The notes below the pieces were generated by a model that did no database searches, was not told where the DNA came from, and worked only from the letters and a program-made list of their open reading frames with translations. From Dyadobacter alkalitolerans DSM 23607 (lineage in GTDB: Bacteria; Bacteroidota; Bacteroidia; Cytophagales; Spirosomataceae), in NCBI RefSeq assembly GCF_000428845.1, contig NZ_AUAS01000002.1:1-64000 (forward strand): a stretch of 64,000 nucleotides of DNA. Reading direction: 5' to 3'. This document shows positions 53,466 to 62,303 of the stretch, one piece after another (the first letter of the stretch is position 1; each line of letters begins with the position of its first letter). The position numbers were made by a program, and so were the translations under genes.

Positions 53466-54755
53466 TTAACGAACTACAAACCGTTTGGTGACCGTTTGTC
53501 CGCCGGATGAAACCCGGTAATAATAGAGTCCGCTTGGGAATTTTTGAACGTCGAGATAACTGAGGTTAGTGGCACCGGAAGTGATGAGCTGACCCCGCTG
53601 ATTGAAAACTTCAACCGTGAAAAGTTGGAAATTTGGCGTAAAAACGCTGGCCGTTAATGTCTCGCTTACCGGATTTGGAGACAGTTCAACCAGGAGATCT
53701 TCACCGCTAATCTTTGAAAATTCCACCAGTTTGGCCCTCCTGGGACTGAGTTCGAGGACGGCATGCATCCGCTCTTTCTGATCATTGGTAAACACACTCA
53801 TGCACCCGTCAGGAGAATAATCCATGTAATTCTCAATCATATTCCGCGTCGTAACGCCCCGACATTCAGAAAATACGGGTGTGCAGGAAATATCGGTCGT
53901 TTCATTTTTGGTAAAAGCAATCGGTGTGTCATCGCAGTGGTCGGTCCCGCAGTTCCGGTCTCCCCAGATGTGGATCAGTCCCAGCCAATGTCCCACTTCA
54001 TGCGTGGTGGTGCGGCCCAGATTATAAATGGAACTGGTGATGGCCGGTGAGTTTCTGCCAAAGTAGCGGAAATCGATAATTACGCCGTCTGTTAATGCCC
54101 TGACTGCCTCATCTTCGGAAGTAGAAAGTCCCCTGGTAAGATCATTCAACTCAGTGACAACCGGAAATTGGGAAGTTCCCAAATAACGGTCAGAAAGGCG
54201 GCAGACCCATATATTGAGATAACGGCTGGTTGCCCATGCAGGCGAAATTTCAGCCAGATCGTCCGCTTCGGTAATGGGACTGAACTGGTTCTTTTCATTG
54301 TAAGTCCGCAAAACGGTTACCAGTTTGAAGCGGATGCGCGTGTCAACCCCCAGGGAATCAGTGTAAAAACCTTTGTAACCGGAACTGTTGCCATAATCTT
54401 CGTTCAAAACATCTATCTGGCTCAGGATCTGGGCATCAGTAATGTTTTCGTTATTCGCCCCGCCGATGGTCATATCTTCTTCACTATGAACGACATGCAC
54501 CGCGACCGGAATCGTTATGATCTCGTCCGCATTTGTCCTTAGCGAAGTGCGGTTGGCCTGAATTCTTTTCTGGATGGCTTGTTCAGACTTGATTCTGAGT
54601 TGCTGTAAAGCCGGAAATCTGGAAATGGTCAAAGCGTCCAGTTCTGTGCTGGCACAGCGTTTCAGCAACGAATCGCTATCCTGCGCCAGCACGAACGCTT
54701 TTGAGATAATGAATAGTAAAAAGGTCAGCAGAAGCTTACTGCTCGGATTTATCAT
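53466..54755 (-). CDS. M43 (pappalysin-like) metalloprotease with T9SS type A sorting domain
   Basis: A 429-aa secreted protease. The ATG at 54755 gives a signal peptide (KLLLTFLLFIISKAFVLAQ); the TTG nine bases upstream is less likely. Zinc site HEVGHWLGLIH (residues 252-262) matches HExxHxxGxxH; the Met-turn is in NYMDYSPDGCMS. The C-terminal 70 residues are a type A sorting domain (LSPNPVSETLT, FPSGLYYYRV, TKRFVVR), which is cleaved during T9SS export. The gene overlaps the end of phoH by 20 nt in another frame. Confidence 0.94.
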   Translation of the reverse strand: MINPSSKLLLTFLLFIISKAFVLAQDSDSLLKRCASTELDALTISRFPALQQLRIKSEQAIQKRIQANRTSLRTNADEIITIPVAVHVVHSEEDMTIGGANNENITDAQILSQIDVLNEDYGNSSGYKGFYTDSLGVDTRIRFKLVTVLRTYNEKNQFSPITEADDLAEISPAWATSRYLNIWVCRLSDRYLGTSQFPVVTELNDLTRGLSTSEDEAVRALTDGVIIDFRYFGRNSPAITSSIYNLGRTTTHEVGHWLGLIHIWGDRNCGTDHCDDTPIAFTKNETTDISCTPVFSECRGVTTRNMIENYMDYSPDGCMSVFTNDQKERMHAVLELSPRRAKLVEFSKISGEDLLVELSPNPVSETLTASVFTPNFQLFTVEVFNQRGQLITSGATNLSYLDVQKFPSGLYYYRVSSGGQTVTKRFVVR

Positions 54756-55683
54756 AAGCTGCAAGGATATCTTTTACCAAACGGTGTCTTACCACATCGG
54801 ACCCATCCAGCTCAACAAAACTGATCCCTTTGATCCCTTTCAGGACTGCTAATGAATCAATTAACCCTGATTTCAGGTTTTTAGGTAAATCAATCTGAGA
54901 TTTATCACCGGTAATGATGGCTTTGGAACTGGGGCCCATCCTGGTCAGGAACATTTTCATCTGCATGGGCGTCGTGTTTTGTGCTTCGTCCAGCAAAATG
55001 AATGCATTGTTCAATGTCCGTCCGCGCATGTAAGCCAGCGGCGCAATCTCAATCGTGCGACTTTCCAGATACAGTTTCAGCTTTTCCGGTGCGATCATAT
55101 CATCCAGCGCGTCGTAGATCGGGCGCAGGTAAGGATCAATTTTTTCTTTCAAATCACCCGGCAAAAAACCCAGGTTTTCGCCTGCCTCAACGGCTGGACG
55201 TGTTATAATGATTTTTCTGACTTCCTTATTTTTCAAAGCCCGCACGGCAATGGCCACAGCGGTGTATGTTTTTCCCGTTCCGGCTGGTCCTACCGCGAAC
55301 ACCAGGTCGAATTTTTCCGCCTGCTCCACCAGCAGTTTCTGGTTTGGCGTTTTGGCCTTCACAACCAGCCCCTTATTGCCATAAATGATCACATCCGCAT
55401 CATCTTCTGCACTGGCAACGGGCGATTTAACAACGCCATTTAAATAACCTTTCACATTGTCATTGGTAACCTTGCCGTATTTTTGATAATGGGCTATTAG
55501 TGAATCCATTACATCGGTGATACGGATAATCTCAGGAGCGGTGCCCTGAATGCGGATCTCGTTTCCGCGTGAAATAATTTTGCTTCCAGGGAAAGCGGCT
55601 GCAACTTCCTTGATATTCGCATTGTGAATACCCAAAAAATCAACCATTGAAACGTCCTCGAGCGTGATGATTTTTTCCAGCAA
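54736..55683 (-). CDS. PhoH-family ATPase
   Basis: A 315-aa cytoplasmic P-loop protein. N-terminal KH-like part, then the ATPase domain with Walker A GPAGTGKT (132-139), Walker B AFILLDEAQN and the phrase TRPAVEAGENLGFLPGDLKEKIDPYLRPIYDAL. PhoH-like proteins act on RNA (helicase-like or RNase-linked); the exact role is not settled. It overlaps the M43 protease gene at its 3' end, which suggests translational coupling. Confidence 0.94.
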   Translation of the reverse strand: MLEKIITLEDVSMVDFLGIHNANIKEVAAAFPGSKIISRGNEIRIQGTAPEIIRITDVMDSLIAHYQKYGKVTNDNVKGYLNGVVKSPVASAEDDADVIIYGNKGLVVKAKTPNQKLLVEQAEKFDLVFAVGPAGTGKTYTAVAIAVRALKNKEVRKIIITRPAVEAGENLGFLPGDLKEKIDPYLRPIYDALDDMIAPEKLKLYLESRTIEIAPLAYMRGRTLNNAFILLDEAQNTTPMQMKMFLTRMGPSSKAIITGDKSQIDLPKNLKSGLIDSLAVLKGIKGISFVELDGSDVVRHRLVKDILAAYDKSEQ

Positions 55684-55922
55684 ATGAATTAAAGTTTAGT
55701 GTTTCTCTATTTGTTCTAAAATTTAGTAATAATAACGAACAATTGTAATACAAAACATGAGAAATACAATTATGATTTGATATTTGAAAACGAAAAATGA
55801 CCTTATTTTAATCAACTCTTTCATTATCAGAGCCGGACAAAATGGATCAATTCCTGAAAAAAAATTTTTGACTGAACTTAACCTTTCCTGCTTTCTTACC
55901 GGTGCTGCTTTCCTTAACTTTG
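55684..55922 (+). promoter_or_regulatory. phoH-dnaB intergenic region with dnaB promoter box
   Basis: Most of this 246-nt gap shows nothing definite. TAACTTTG at 55915-55922 is a full -7 consensus, with only TTTC at the -33 position. The box ends 7 nt before the ATG at 55930, so either the mRNA is nearly leaderless or translation starts at the ATG at 56002. Confidence 0.6.
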
Positions 55923-55929
55923 TAGTAAC

Positions 55930-57543
55930 ATGGAAAACGACAAGGCATCCGGCAATTTCTCGAAATCAGGCTCAAAACAGAACAATCAGGGGCGCAAGCC
56001 AATGGGCGCCAGAACGCCCGGTACTGATCAGACTTTCAGCAAGTTACCTCCTCAGGCGGTAGACTTGGAAGAGGCTGTTTTGGGTGCATTAATGATTGAA
56101 AAGGATGCGCTGACAGCTGTTGCGGACATTCTCCGGCCAGACAGTTTTTATAAGGAAGCACACGTCCGGATCTACACCGCCATCATCACGCTTTTCGCTG
56201 ATTCGGAGCCAATTGACATGCTGACGGTGACTTCGAAATTGCGCAGCACCGGAGAGCTCGAACTGGTAGGCGGTGCGCCTTATATCATGGAGCTGACTTC
56301 AAAAGTGAACTCCGCCGCCAACATTGAATTTCATGCGCGCATTATTTCCCAGGCTTTTATCAAGCGAGAGCTGATCAAGGTGGCTTCGGAAATCCAGCGC
56401 GAGGCTTTTGAAGACACCACAGACGTTTTCAGGCTTTTGGACAAAACCGAGCAGAGCCTTTTCCAGATCTCCGAATCCAACATCAAGAAAAATTACGCTG
56501 ATATGGGCGCGCTGATGCGACAGGCATTAGCAGAACTCGATCAGAAAAAGAATAATAAGGATGGTCTTACCGGTGTGCCATCCGGTTTCAGCGCCCTCGA
56601 CAGGCTCACCTCTGGCTGGCAGAAGACGGAACTAATGATCCTTGCGGCCCGTCCGGGTATGGGAAAAACGGCATTCGTCGTTTCTTCACTCCGTAATGCT
56701 GCCGTGGATTTCAATATGCCTGTTGCCATTTTCTCACTCGAAATGTCCTCGGTTCAGCTCGTTAATCGTCTGATATCGGCTGAGGCAGAGATTGACAGCG
56801 AAAAAATCAGGAAAGGGAGCCTTGCGCCACACGAGTGGGAGCAATTGCACCACCGCATTCACCGGCTCACCAATGCACCCATTTACATTGACGATACCCC
56901 TGCCCTGTCCATTCTCGAACTCCGTGCAAAATGCCGCCGTCTGAAAGCCCAGCACGACATTCAAATGATCGTGATTGACTATCTTCAGTTGATGACGGGA
57001 GATACGGGTGGCAAAGGTGCAGGAAACAGGGAACAGGAAATTGCCATGATCTCGCGTTCGCTCAAAAACCTGGCAAAAGAGCTGGATGTGCCGGTGATCG
57101 CACTATCACAGCTTAGCCGGGCCGTTGAAACGCGTGGCGGTGAAAAAAGGCCTCAGCTCTCGGATTTAAGGGAATCAGGATCGATCGAGCAGGATGCGGA
57201 TATGGTTCTTTTCTTATATCGTCCTGAATATTATGGTATTACAGAAGACGAATCAGGAAATTCCGTTGCCGGGATCGGTGAAGTGATCGTTGCCAAAAAC
57301 CGTGCAGGATCACTGGATACGGTTCAGTTAAGGTTCATTGGAAAATACACCAAATTCACCGACCTCGACTCCCAATTCACCCCGGCACCATTTTCTGTAG
57401 ACCGTCCTATCCCAACCACAAACCCCATCGCCTCATTCGAAAGCCAGGGAAAACCCGCTCCCGCAGGCGGAACGCTGAGAAGCAGAGCGAATGATCTGAG
57501 TAATTTCGATTACAAAGGCCCCGATAGCGAACCGCCGTTCTGA
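55930..57543 (+). CDS. dnaB: Replicative DNA helicase
   Basis: DnaB unwinds DNA at the fork as a hexamer. It is 537 aa from the first ATG. The first 38 residues are polar and poorly conserved; the conserved N-terminal domain starts KLPPQAVDLEEAVLGALMIEKDAL. The RecA-like domain has Walker A RPGMGKTA (about 241-248), FSLEMSSVQLVNRLISAEAEID, IVIDYLQLMTG and SQLSRAVETRGGEKRPQLSDLRESGSIEQDADMVLFLYRPEYY. The C-terminal 60 residues are low complexity. The start could be 56002 (MGARTPG) given the promoter box placement. Its stop runs directly into a repeat array. Confidence 0.97.
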   Translation: MENDKASGNFSKSGSKQNNQGRKPMGARTPGTDQTFSKLPPQAVDLEEAVLGALMIEKDALTAVADILRPDSFYKEAHVRIYTAIITLFADSEPIDMLTVTSKLRSTGELELVGGAPYIMELTSKVNSAANIEFHARIISQAFIKRELIKVASEIQREAFEDTTDVFRLLDKTEQSLFQISESNIKKNYADMGALMRQALAELDQKKNNKDGLTGVPSGFSALDRLTSGWQKTELMILAARPGMGKTAFVVSSLRNAAVDFNMPVAIFSLEMSSVQLVNRLISAEAEIDSEKIRKGSLAPHEWEQLHHRIHRLTNAPIYIDDTPALSILELRAKCRRLKAQHDIQMIVIDYLQLMTGDTGGKGAGNREQEIAMISRSLKNLAKELDVPVIALSQLSRAVETRGGEKRPQLSDLRESGSIEQDADMVLFLYRPEYYGITEDESGNSVAGIGEVIVAKNRAGSLDTVQLRFIGKYTKFTDLDSQFTPAPFSVDRPIPTTNPIASFESQGKPAPAGGTLRSRANDLSNFDYKGPDSEPPF

Positions 57544-57728
57544 CTTCGGCTCCGCTCAGTCTGACAGTAGCGTAATGCTATTACCCGACTGCGCACAGCC
57601 AAAAGTTCTGCCCCAAAGCGACTGTCTGACTGAGCGGAGACGAAGTCCGGCCCAAAGCGACTGTCTGACTGAGCGGAAACGAAGTCCGGCCCAAAGCGAC
57701 TGTCAGACTGAGCGGAGACGAAGTCCGC
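57541..57728. repeat. Intergenic repeat array: three 39-bp direct units plus one inverted copy
   Basis: Units at 57612-57650, 57651-57689 and 57690-57728 are tandem 39-mers with core GACTGAGCGGAGACGAAGTC; unit 2 has one change in this core, and unit 3 has another upstream of it and differs at its last base. A fourth core lies in inverted orientation at 57541-57566, one mismatch from the end of unit 3 over 26 bp, so the whole block can form a long hairpin between convergent dnaB and rlmD. Unit length is divisible by three. There are no spacers, so this is not CRISPR. Confidence 0.88.
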
Positions 57729-59124
57729 TCCGCCGCACCAGCAGCGCCACATTCTCCACATGGTGCGTGTTTGGGAACATATCTACCGGCTGCACCTTAG
57801 TCACTTCATAATCTTCCGACATCAGCGCAAGGTCGCGTGCTTGCGTGGCCGTATTGCAACTTACATACACAATGCGATCCGGAGCTGCTTTCAGGATCGT
57901 TTCCACAACGGGCTGGTCCATTCCCGCGCGCGGCGGATCGGTGATGATCACATCCGGCCTTCCGTGTTCCTGCAGGAAGCTTTCATTCATGATGCTCCGC
58001 ATATCGCCCGCAAAGAAGGCTGTGTTGGTAATGCCGTTCAATTCCGAATTTTTCCTCGCGTCCTGCACTGCTGCTTCCACATATTCAACACCCACGACCT
58101 TTTTTGCTCTGCGCGCTATGAAATTGGCAATGGTCCCGGTTCCCGTATAAAGGTCATAGACCGATTCATTGCCCGTCAAACCCGCAAACTCACGCGCTAC
58201 GCTGAAAAGCTGATAAGCCTGTTCTGAATTGGTCTGATAAAAAGATTTCGGACCAACAAGGAAGGTAAGATCTTCCATCGTCTCACGAATCGTGGTGTCG
58301 CCAGCATAATGGATCACTTCCTGATCCTGGTAAGAGTCATTTCCTTTCAGGTTCACAATGTAATTCAGGGAAGTAATTTCTCTGTGTGTTTTATGCAAAT
58401 ACTGCATCACCTGCTCAATGGCCTCGTCATTCTGCTCACCAAACTGCACAATCACCATTACATCACCCGAATTGGCGGTTCTCACCACCAGGTTCCTGAG
58501 CGTTCCCCTGTTGAAGCGGACGTCGTAATAAGGAATGTTATGCAGCTCACCGAAATGATGCAACGAATTGCGGATCGTGTTGGAAGGGTCCGGTTGCAGG
58601 TGACAATGGTCTACGGTAAATATTTTGTCAAAACGCTTGGGAACGTGAAAGCCGAGCGCATGCTTGGTGAATGCAGCTCCCGAGTCCATCTGCTCCTTGG
58701 TAAGCCAGCGCCAGTTGGAGAAAGTGAATTCAAGTTTATTGCGATAATATTCTGTTTTTGGAGCAGCGATAATTTCATTAATGCTTACATTCTTAATGTG
58801 CCCGATCCGCTGGAAATGGTCTACAACCTGTTGTCTTTTAAATTTCAACTGATGCTCATACGCAATATGTTGCCATTTGCAGCCGCCGCATACAACGTTA
58901 TGCAGGCAATATGGGTCTGTCCTGAGAGGCGACTTTGAATGGATCTTCGTAACGATCGCCTCTTTGAGTTTTTTCTTGGTTTTTACTACTTGCAAATCAA
59001 CTATGTCACCGGGAGCCACATTTCCTTCTACAAATATTACGCCGTCATCTGATTTAAATATACATTTGCCTTCTGCTGCAAAATCGGTAATTTCAACGTA
59101 CTCATACTTGATATTCTTAACCAT
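57703..59124 (-). CDS. rlmD: 23S rRNA (uracil-C5)-methyltransferase, RlmD type
   Basis: A 473-aa RNA m5U methyltransferase. N-terminal TRAM domain (about 1-60), then 4Fe-4S cysteines in CLHNVVCGGC with another in DHCHL. The SAM domain has VYDLYTGTGTIANFIARRAKKVVGVEYVEAAV, ITDPPRAGMDQPVV and the catalytic Cys in YVSCNTATQARDL. The family is also called RumA; exact target U1939 is assumed. The last eight residues (SGLRLRSV) and the stop are encoded by the neighbouring repeat, so the original C-terminus has been replaced or extended. Confidence 0.92.
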   Translation of the reverse strand: MVKNIKYEYVEITDFAAEGKCIFKSDDGVIFVEGNVAPGDIVDLQVVKTKKKLKEAIVTKIHSKSPLRTDPYCLHNVVCGGCKWQHIAYEHQLKFKRQQVVDHFQRIGHIKNVSINEIIAAPKTEYYRNKLEFTFSNWRWLTKEQMDSGAAFTKHALGFHVPKRFDKIFTVDHCHLQPDPSNTIRNSLHHFGELHNIPYYDVRFNRGTLRNLVVRTANSGDVMVIVQFGEQNDEAIEQVMQYLHKTHREITSLNYIVNLKGNDSYQDQEVIHYAGDTTIRETMEDLTFLVGPKSFYQTNSEQAYQLFSVAREFAGLTGNESVYDLYTGTGTIANFIARRAKKVVGVEYVEAAVQDARKNSELNGITNTAFFAGDMRSIMNESFLQEHGRPDVIITDPPRAGMDQPVVETILKAAPDRIVYVSCNTATQARDLALMSEDYEVTKVQPVDMFPNTHHVENVALLVRRSGLRLRSV

Positions 59125-59186
59125 ATTTCTTTTTTAAATTTCAAATTCCAAATCCTATAGGACAATTTCTACTCCCTTATCAAGCC

Positions 59187-61391
59187 ATGAAAAAACGGTA
59201 CATCTTGTTCATGCTGATGCTGTTTGCCTTTTCCAAAACCTATGCAACACACATTGTTGGCGGGCAGCTCTTTATTACGGAAAACAAAGACAATTATTAC
59301 AACTATAACATCGGCCTAACAATGTACTTTGATGCGCTGAATGGCAATCCCGGTGCTGAGGACCCGGCTGTGAACATTTACGTCTTCCGAAAACGCGACA
59401 ACCAGCCCATCGGCTATCTTCAAGCCCCAAAAATAGAACGAAAATCGGTCACCTATGCTAATCCGCAGTGCGGAATATCGTCGCTCGAAACATATATGAT
59501 TACTTACAGCTCGTCGTTACAGCTGGAACCCACCGATTTTAGTGATCCGCACGGCTATTATATGGTTTGGGATCGATGCTGCCGGAACGGGACGATCACG
59601 AACATTCAGGCACCGGGTGACGCCGGCAGCCTCTTTTACCTTGAATTTCCCCCGCTTTTCAAGAACAATGCAAATTTCAGGAACTCCTCCCCCATTTTCC
59701 CGGCAATCAAAGGCGACTATGCCTGCGTGAATTCTCCGTTTTTCTTTGATTTTGGTGGAAAGGACGCCGACGGCGACAGCCTTAGTTACAAGCTGATCAC
59801 ACCAATGCAGGGATTTTCTGACAAAGCCAATCCTAGTGTTGAAGCCCGAGGTTCGTCCAATTACCCGCGCCTTACCTGGCTTCCCGGCATATCGGAGGCC
59901 AACATTATCCCCGGGCCAAAACCTTTGACTGTCAATCCAAGAACAGGAATGTTGTCCGTGACTCCGGGTAATGTCGGCCTTTATGTGTTCGCCGTGCAGG
60001 TGGATGAGTTCAGGAACGGTGTGAAGATCGGGACGCTAACCAGGGATTTTCAACTCAAAGTCGTGGATTGCCCTAAAATGGACGCTCCGAAATTGTTGTT
60101 TAAACCAAAAGGCAAAAACACTTACTACACGGAAAACGAAATTATTACCGTCAAAAAAGGCGACCCGAATTGCTTTGAAGTAATGGTTACCGATCCAACG
60201 GTTAACCAGATCATCCGGATCAACGGCCGGGCCGTTAATAATTCGAAAAACTATTTCACCATTCTGCCGGCCGAATTCAAAACGAAAATTGCCAACGACA
60301 CGCTCAAATTTGAAGTCTGCCTGGACGAATGCTTTGTAACCTACGACGAGCGCCCGATCAAGATCGAGCTGATTGCAGAAGATGAAAGCTGTCCCGTTCC
60401 GCTGATGGATACGCTCAGCATTCTGATCCGTCGCGAAAGCAGCAGCAACAAATCGCCCGAGGTGACTACTTCCCTACCCGGCCAGTATGTCTACGTGACA
60501 GCCGGTGTGCCCGTCGTTTTCACGGTGTATGGCAAGGACATCGACAAAGACAGCATTGCCCTTTCCGGTCGCGGACAGGATTTCAATATGGTGGATATGG
60601 CTATGGATTTCAAAGCCATCAGCGGTAAGGCGCAGATTCAGCAAACATTCAAATGGACGCCGCCATGTAATGCAAAAAAAGGTGATACGCTCGCTGTGGA
60701 TTTCAAGGTGGAAGACATGCGCTGTGTCGGCAATCCGCTGGCGGTTTCGAAGCCGGTCTATTTTGTCGTTGATGAATCGCCCAACACCCCGCCGCTGGTA
60801 GAAACATCGCTGGCAACACCAGAGATAACCTACACCATCGGAAGCAGCAGCAAGATCGTCTTCGACGTGCTGGCCACAGATCCCGACACCAATACAATCA
60901 GCCTGGCAGCTGCCGGGCGCGGATTCAGCATTGGGGATGCCGGAATGAAGTTTGCCAACAAAACTGGTGTCAAAGAAGTACGCTCTCCCTACGCCTGGTC
61001 ACCCGAGTGCTCCATGCTCGACGGGCAGTCCGAAAAAGCGTTCATGATCGACTTCATAACCCAAGACAAAAGCTGCGCTGCAGCAAGCGACACAACGACG
61101 GTCAGGGTTATTGTGAAGGACGACACTTCGGACGTCGTTCCCGAATTTCCAAACGTGATCACACCCAACAATGACGGCAAAAATGACTGCTTTCTCTTAG
61201 AGGATCTACCTGCCGATAACTGTGTCAATCAGTTCAAAGATGTAACGATTTTTAACCGCTGGGGAAAGCAGGTTTATTATTCCAAAGTCCGCAAAAACTG
61301 GTGCCCTGCCAGCATCTCCCAAGGCTACTATTACTACGTCGTGCAATACACTAAAAAGTCTTTCAAAGGCGGGCTAACCATTCTCAAATAG
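59187..61391 (+). CDS. Surface protein with T9SS type B (gliding-motility-associated) sorting domain
   Basis: A 734-aa secreted protein with a signal peptide (YILFMLMLFAFSKTYA). Residues about 20-300 repeat the domain of the protein at 21006-22919: THIVGGQL, VFRKRDN, VWDRCCRN, FYLEFPP, GLYVFAVQVDEFRNGVKIGTLTRDFQL. Instead of Ig-like repeats it has two similar modules of about 100 residues (VTTSLPGQYVYVTAGVPVVFTVYGKDIDKDS and VETSLATPEITYTIGSSSKIVFDVLATDPDT). The end is a type B sorting domain (FPNVITPNNDGKNDCFLL, IFNRWGKQVYY, YYYVVQYT). It should be exported by T9SS to the surface; ligand unknown. Confidence 0.9.
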   Translation: MKKRYILFMLMLFAFSKTYATHIVGGQLFITENKDNYYNYNIGLTMYFDALNGNPGAEDPAVNIYVFRKRDNQPIGYLQAPKIERKSVTYANPQCGISSLETYMITYSSSLQLEPTDFSDPHGYYMVWDRCCRNGTITNIQAPGDAGSLFYLEFPPLFKNNANFRNSSPIFPAIKGDYACVNSPFFFDFGGKDADGDSLSYKLITPMQGFSDKANPSVEARGSSNYPRLTWLPGISEANIIPGPKPLTVNPRTGMLSVTPGNVGLYVFAVQVDEFRNGVKIGTLTRDFQLKVVDCPKMDAPKLLFKPKGKNTYYTENEIITVKKGDPNCFEVMVTDPTVNQIIRINGRAVNNSKNYFTILPAEFKTKIANDTLKFEVCLDECFVTYDERPIKIELIAEDESCPVPLMDTLSILIRRESSSNKSPEVTTSLPGQYVYVTAGVPVVFTVYGKDIDKDSIALSGRGQDFNMVDMAMDFKAISGKAQIQQTFKWTPPCNAKKGDTLAVDFKVEDMRCVGNPLAVSKPVYFVVDESPNTPPLVETSLATPEITYTIGSSSKIVFDVLATDPDTNTISLAAAGRGFSIGDAGMKFANKTGVKEVRSPYAWSPECSMLDGQSEKAFMIDFITQDKSCAAASDTTTVRVIVKDDTSDVVPEFPNVITPNNDGKNDCFLLEDLPADNCVNQFKDVTIFNRWGKQVYYSKVRKNWCPASISQGYYYYVVQYTKKSFKGGLTILK

Positions 61392-61778
61392 CGTCTGCAA
61401 ACATTCTGTAAGTAACGAACATTCGATATGGCTGTTACATTCAGATATATCGAATAGTAAGGAATGTTAGTTACATTATATAATAAATATACATTTGATA
61501 CATTTAGTTCTTTCTAAAAATATATTAATATTATACTTTTAATACACTAAATAATGTCGAATAGATAATATCTAATATTTAATTAAATACATTTTAAACA
61601 ATAGATAATATAATACAGATATTACATTTAATACTTTCTATACAGTTATAAAATACTATTTGCATGAATGTACAACTGAATAAGCATTGATAATCAGACA
61701 ATTATAAGATAACGATTCATATTAATGCTGATTAAGTTAATCTTTTTTACTTTCTAATTTAAAACTCACAACCTTTAT
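61392..61778. other. AT-rich intergenic region upstream of the Rrf2 gene
   Basis: This spacer is very AT-rich, with recurrent TTTAATAC, ATACATTT and TAATAC words. At 61420-61465 an imperfect inverted repeat (ATTCGATAT with ATATCGAAT, flanked by AACATT/AATGTT) may end transcription of the surface protein gene. I see no reading frame. Confidence 0.45.
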
Positions 61779-61801
61779 ACTGTAATAACAATCATTACAG
61801 T
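61779..61801 (+). promoter_or_regulatory. Probable operator of the Rrf2 regulator
   Basis: A perfect 8-bp inverted repeat ACTGTAAT-N7-ATTACAGT lies directly before the start codon at 61804. Binding here would block transcription or translation of the gene, which fits autoregulation by an Rrf2 dimer. Confidence 0.65.
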
Positions 61802-61803
61802 AA

Positions 61804-62232
61804 ATGAACAACGGACGGTTTGGTATTTCGGTTCATATCCTTTCCTTACTCGCTTTCGAAGGTGACGACTGGATTTCTTCTGAGTATTTGGCAGGCAGTG
61901 TTAACATTAATCCTGTGCTTATCCGGAAGGAGTTGGGCAATCTTCGCGCGCACGGGCTCGTCGTTAGCAAGGAAGGTAAGGCAGGTGGCAGCAGGCTTGC
62001 GAGGCCGGCTGAGTCTATTCTTCTATCCGAGATTTATGATGCAATACGGCAAAATGATCTGCTCGGAAAAGGCATTAATGCGCCCAATCCTGAGTGCCAT
62101 GTAGGTCGTCAAATCAATGTATATCTGGACGCACTTTACACCGAAGCAGAGCTCGCATTGCGGGCTAATTTGGCAAAGAAATCACTGGTAGATTTCTGCC
62201 GAAATTTCGAGGCTGGAAAGTCGACAATTTAG
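61804..62232 (+). CDS. Rrf2-family transcriptional regulator (YwnA-like)
   Basis: A 142-aa regulator with the Rrf2 winged helix at the N-terminus (ISVHILSLLAFEGDDWISSEYLAGSVNINPVLIRKELGNLRAHGLVVSKEGKAGGSRLARPAESILLSEIY). It lacks the three closely spaced Cys that bind Fe-S in IscR; only Cys98 (PECHVG) and one C-terminal Cys (DFCRN) remain, so it could sense redox stress by thiol change. The next gene, in the same direction, is a NAD(P)-binding protein, the same pairing as YwnA/YwnB in Bacillus. It probably represses itself and that gene. Confidence 0.88.
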   Translation: MNNGRFGISVHILSLLAFEGDDWISSEYLAGSVNINPVLIRKELGNLRAHGLVVSKEGKAGGSRLARPAESILLSEIYDAIRQNDLLGKGINAPNPECHVGRQINVYLDALYTEAELALRANLAKKSLVDFCRNFEAGKSTI

Positions 62233-62303
62233 TCATTAACCAATGCCCAAAATGGTTCTCCTTTTTTTTCAAAAACAACTAACATTTTAACCAAAACCCA
62301 AGC

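Noticed and set aside
57612..57728. Tandem 39-bp repeats as a CRISPR array
   Set aside because: Units are directly adjacent without spacers and there are no cas genes.
57510..57761. Open frame with repeated DFVSAQSDSRFG on the minus strand
   Set aside because: It is a translation of the repeat array and runs over the dnaB and rlmD ends; no independent start signal or domain.
58309..58938. 209-aa open frame antisense to rlmD
   Set aside because: Shadow of a strong conserved gene; no protein-like motifs.
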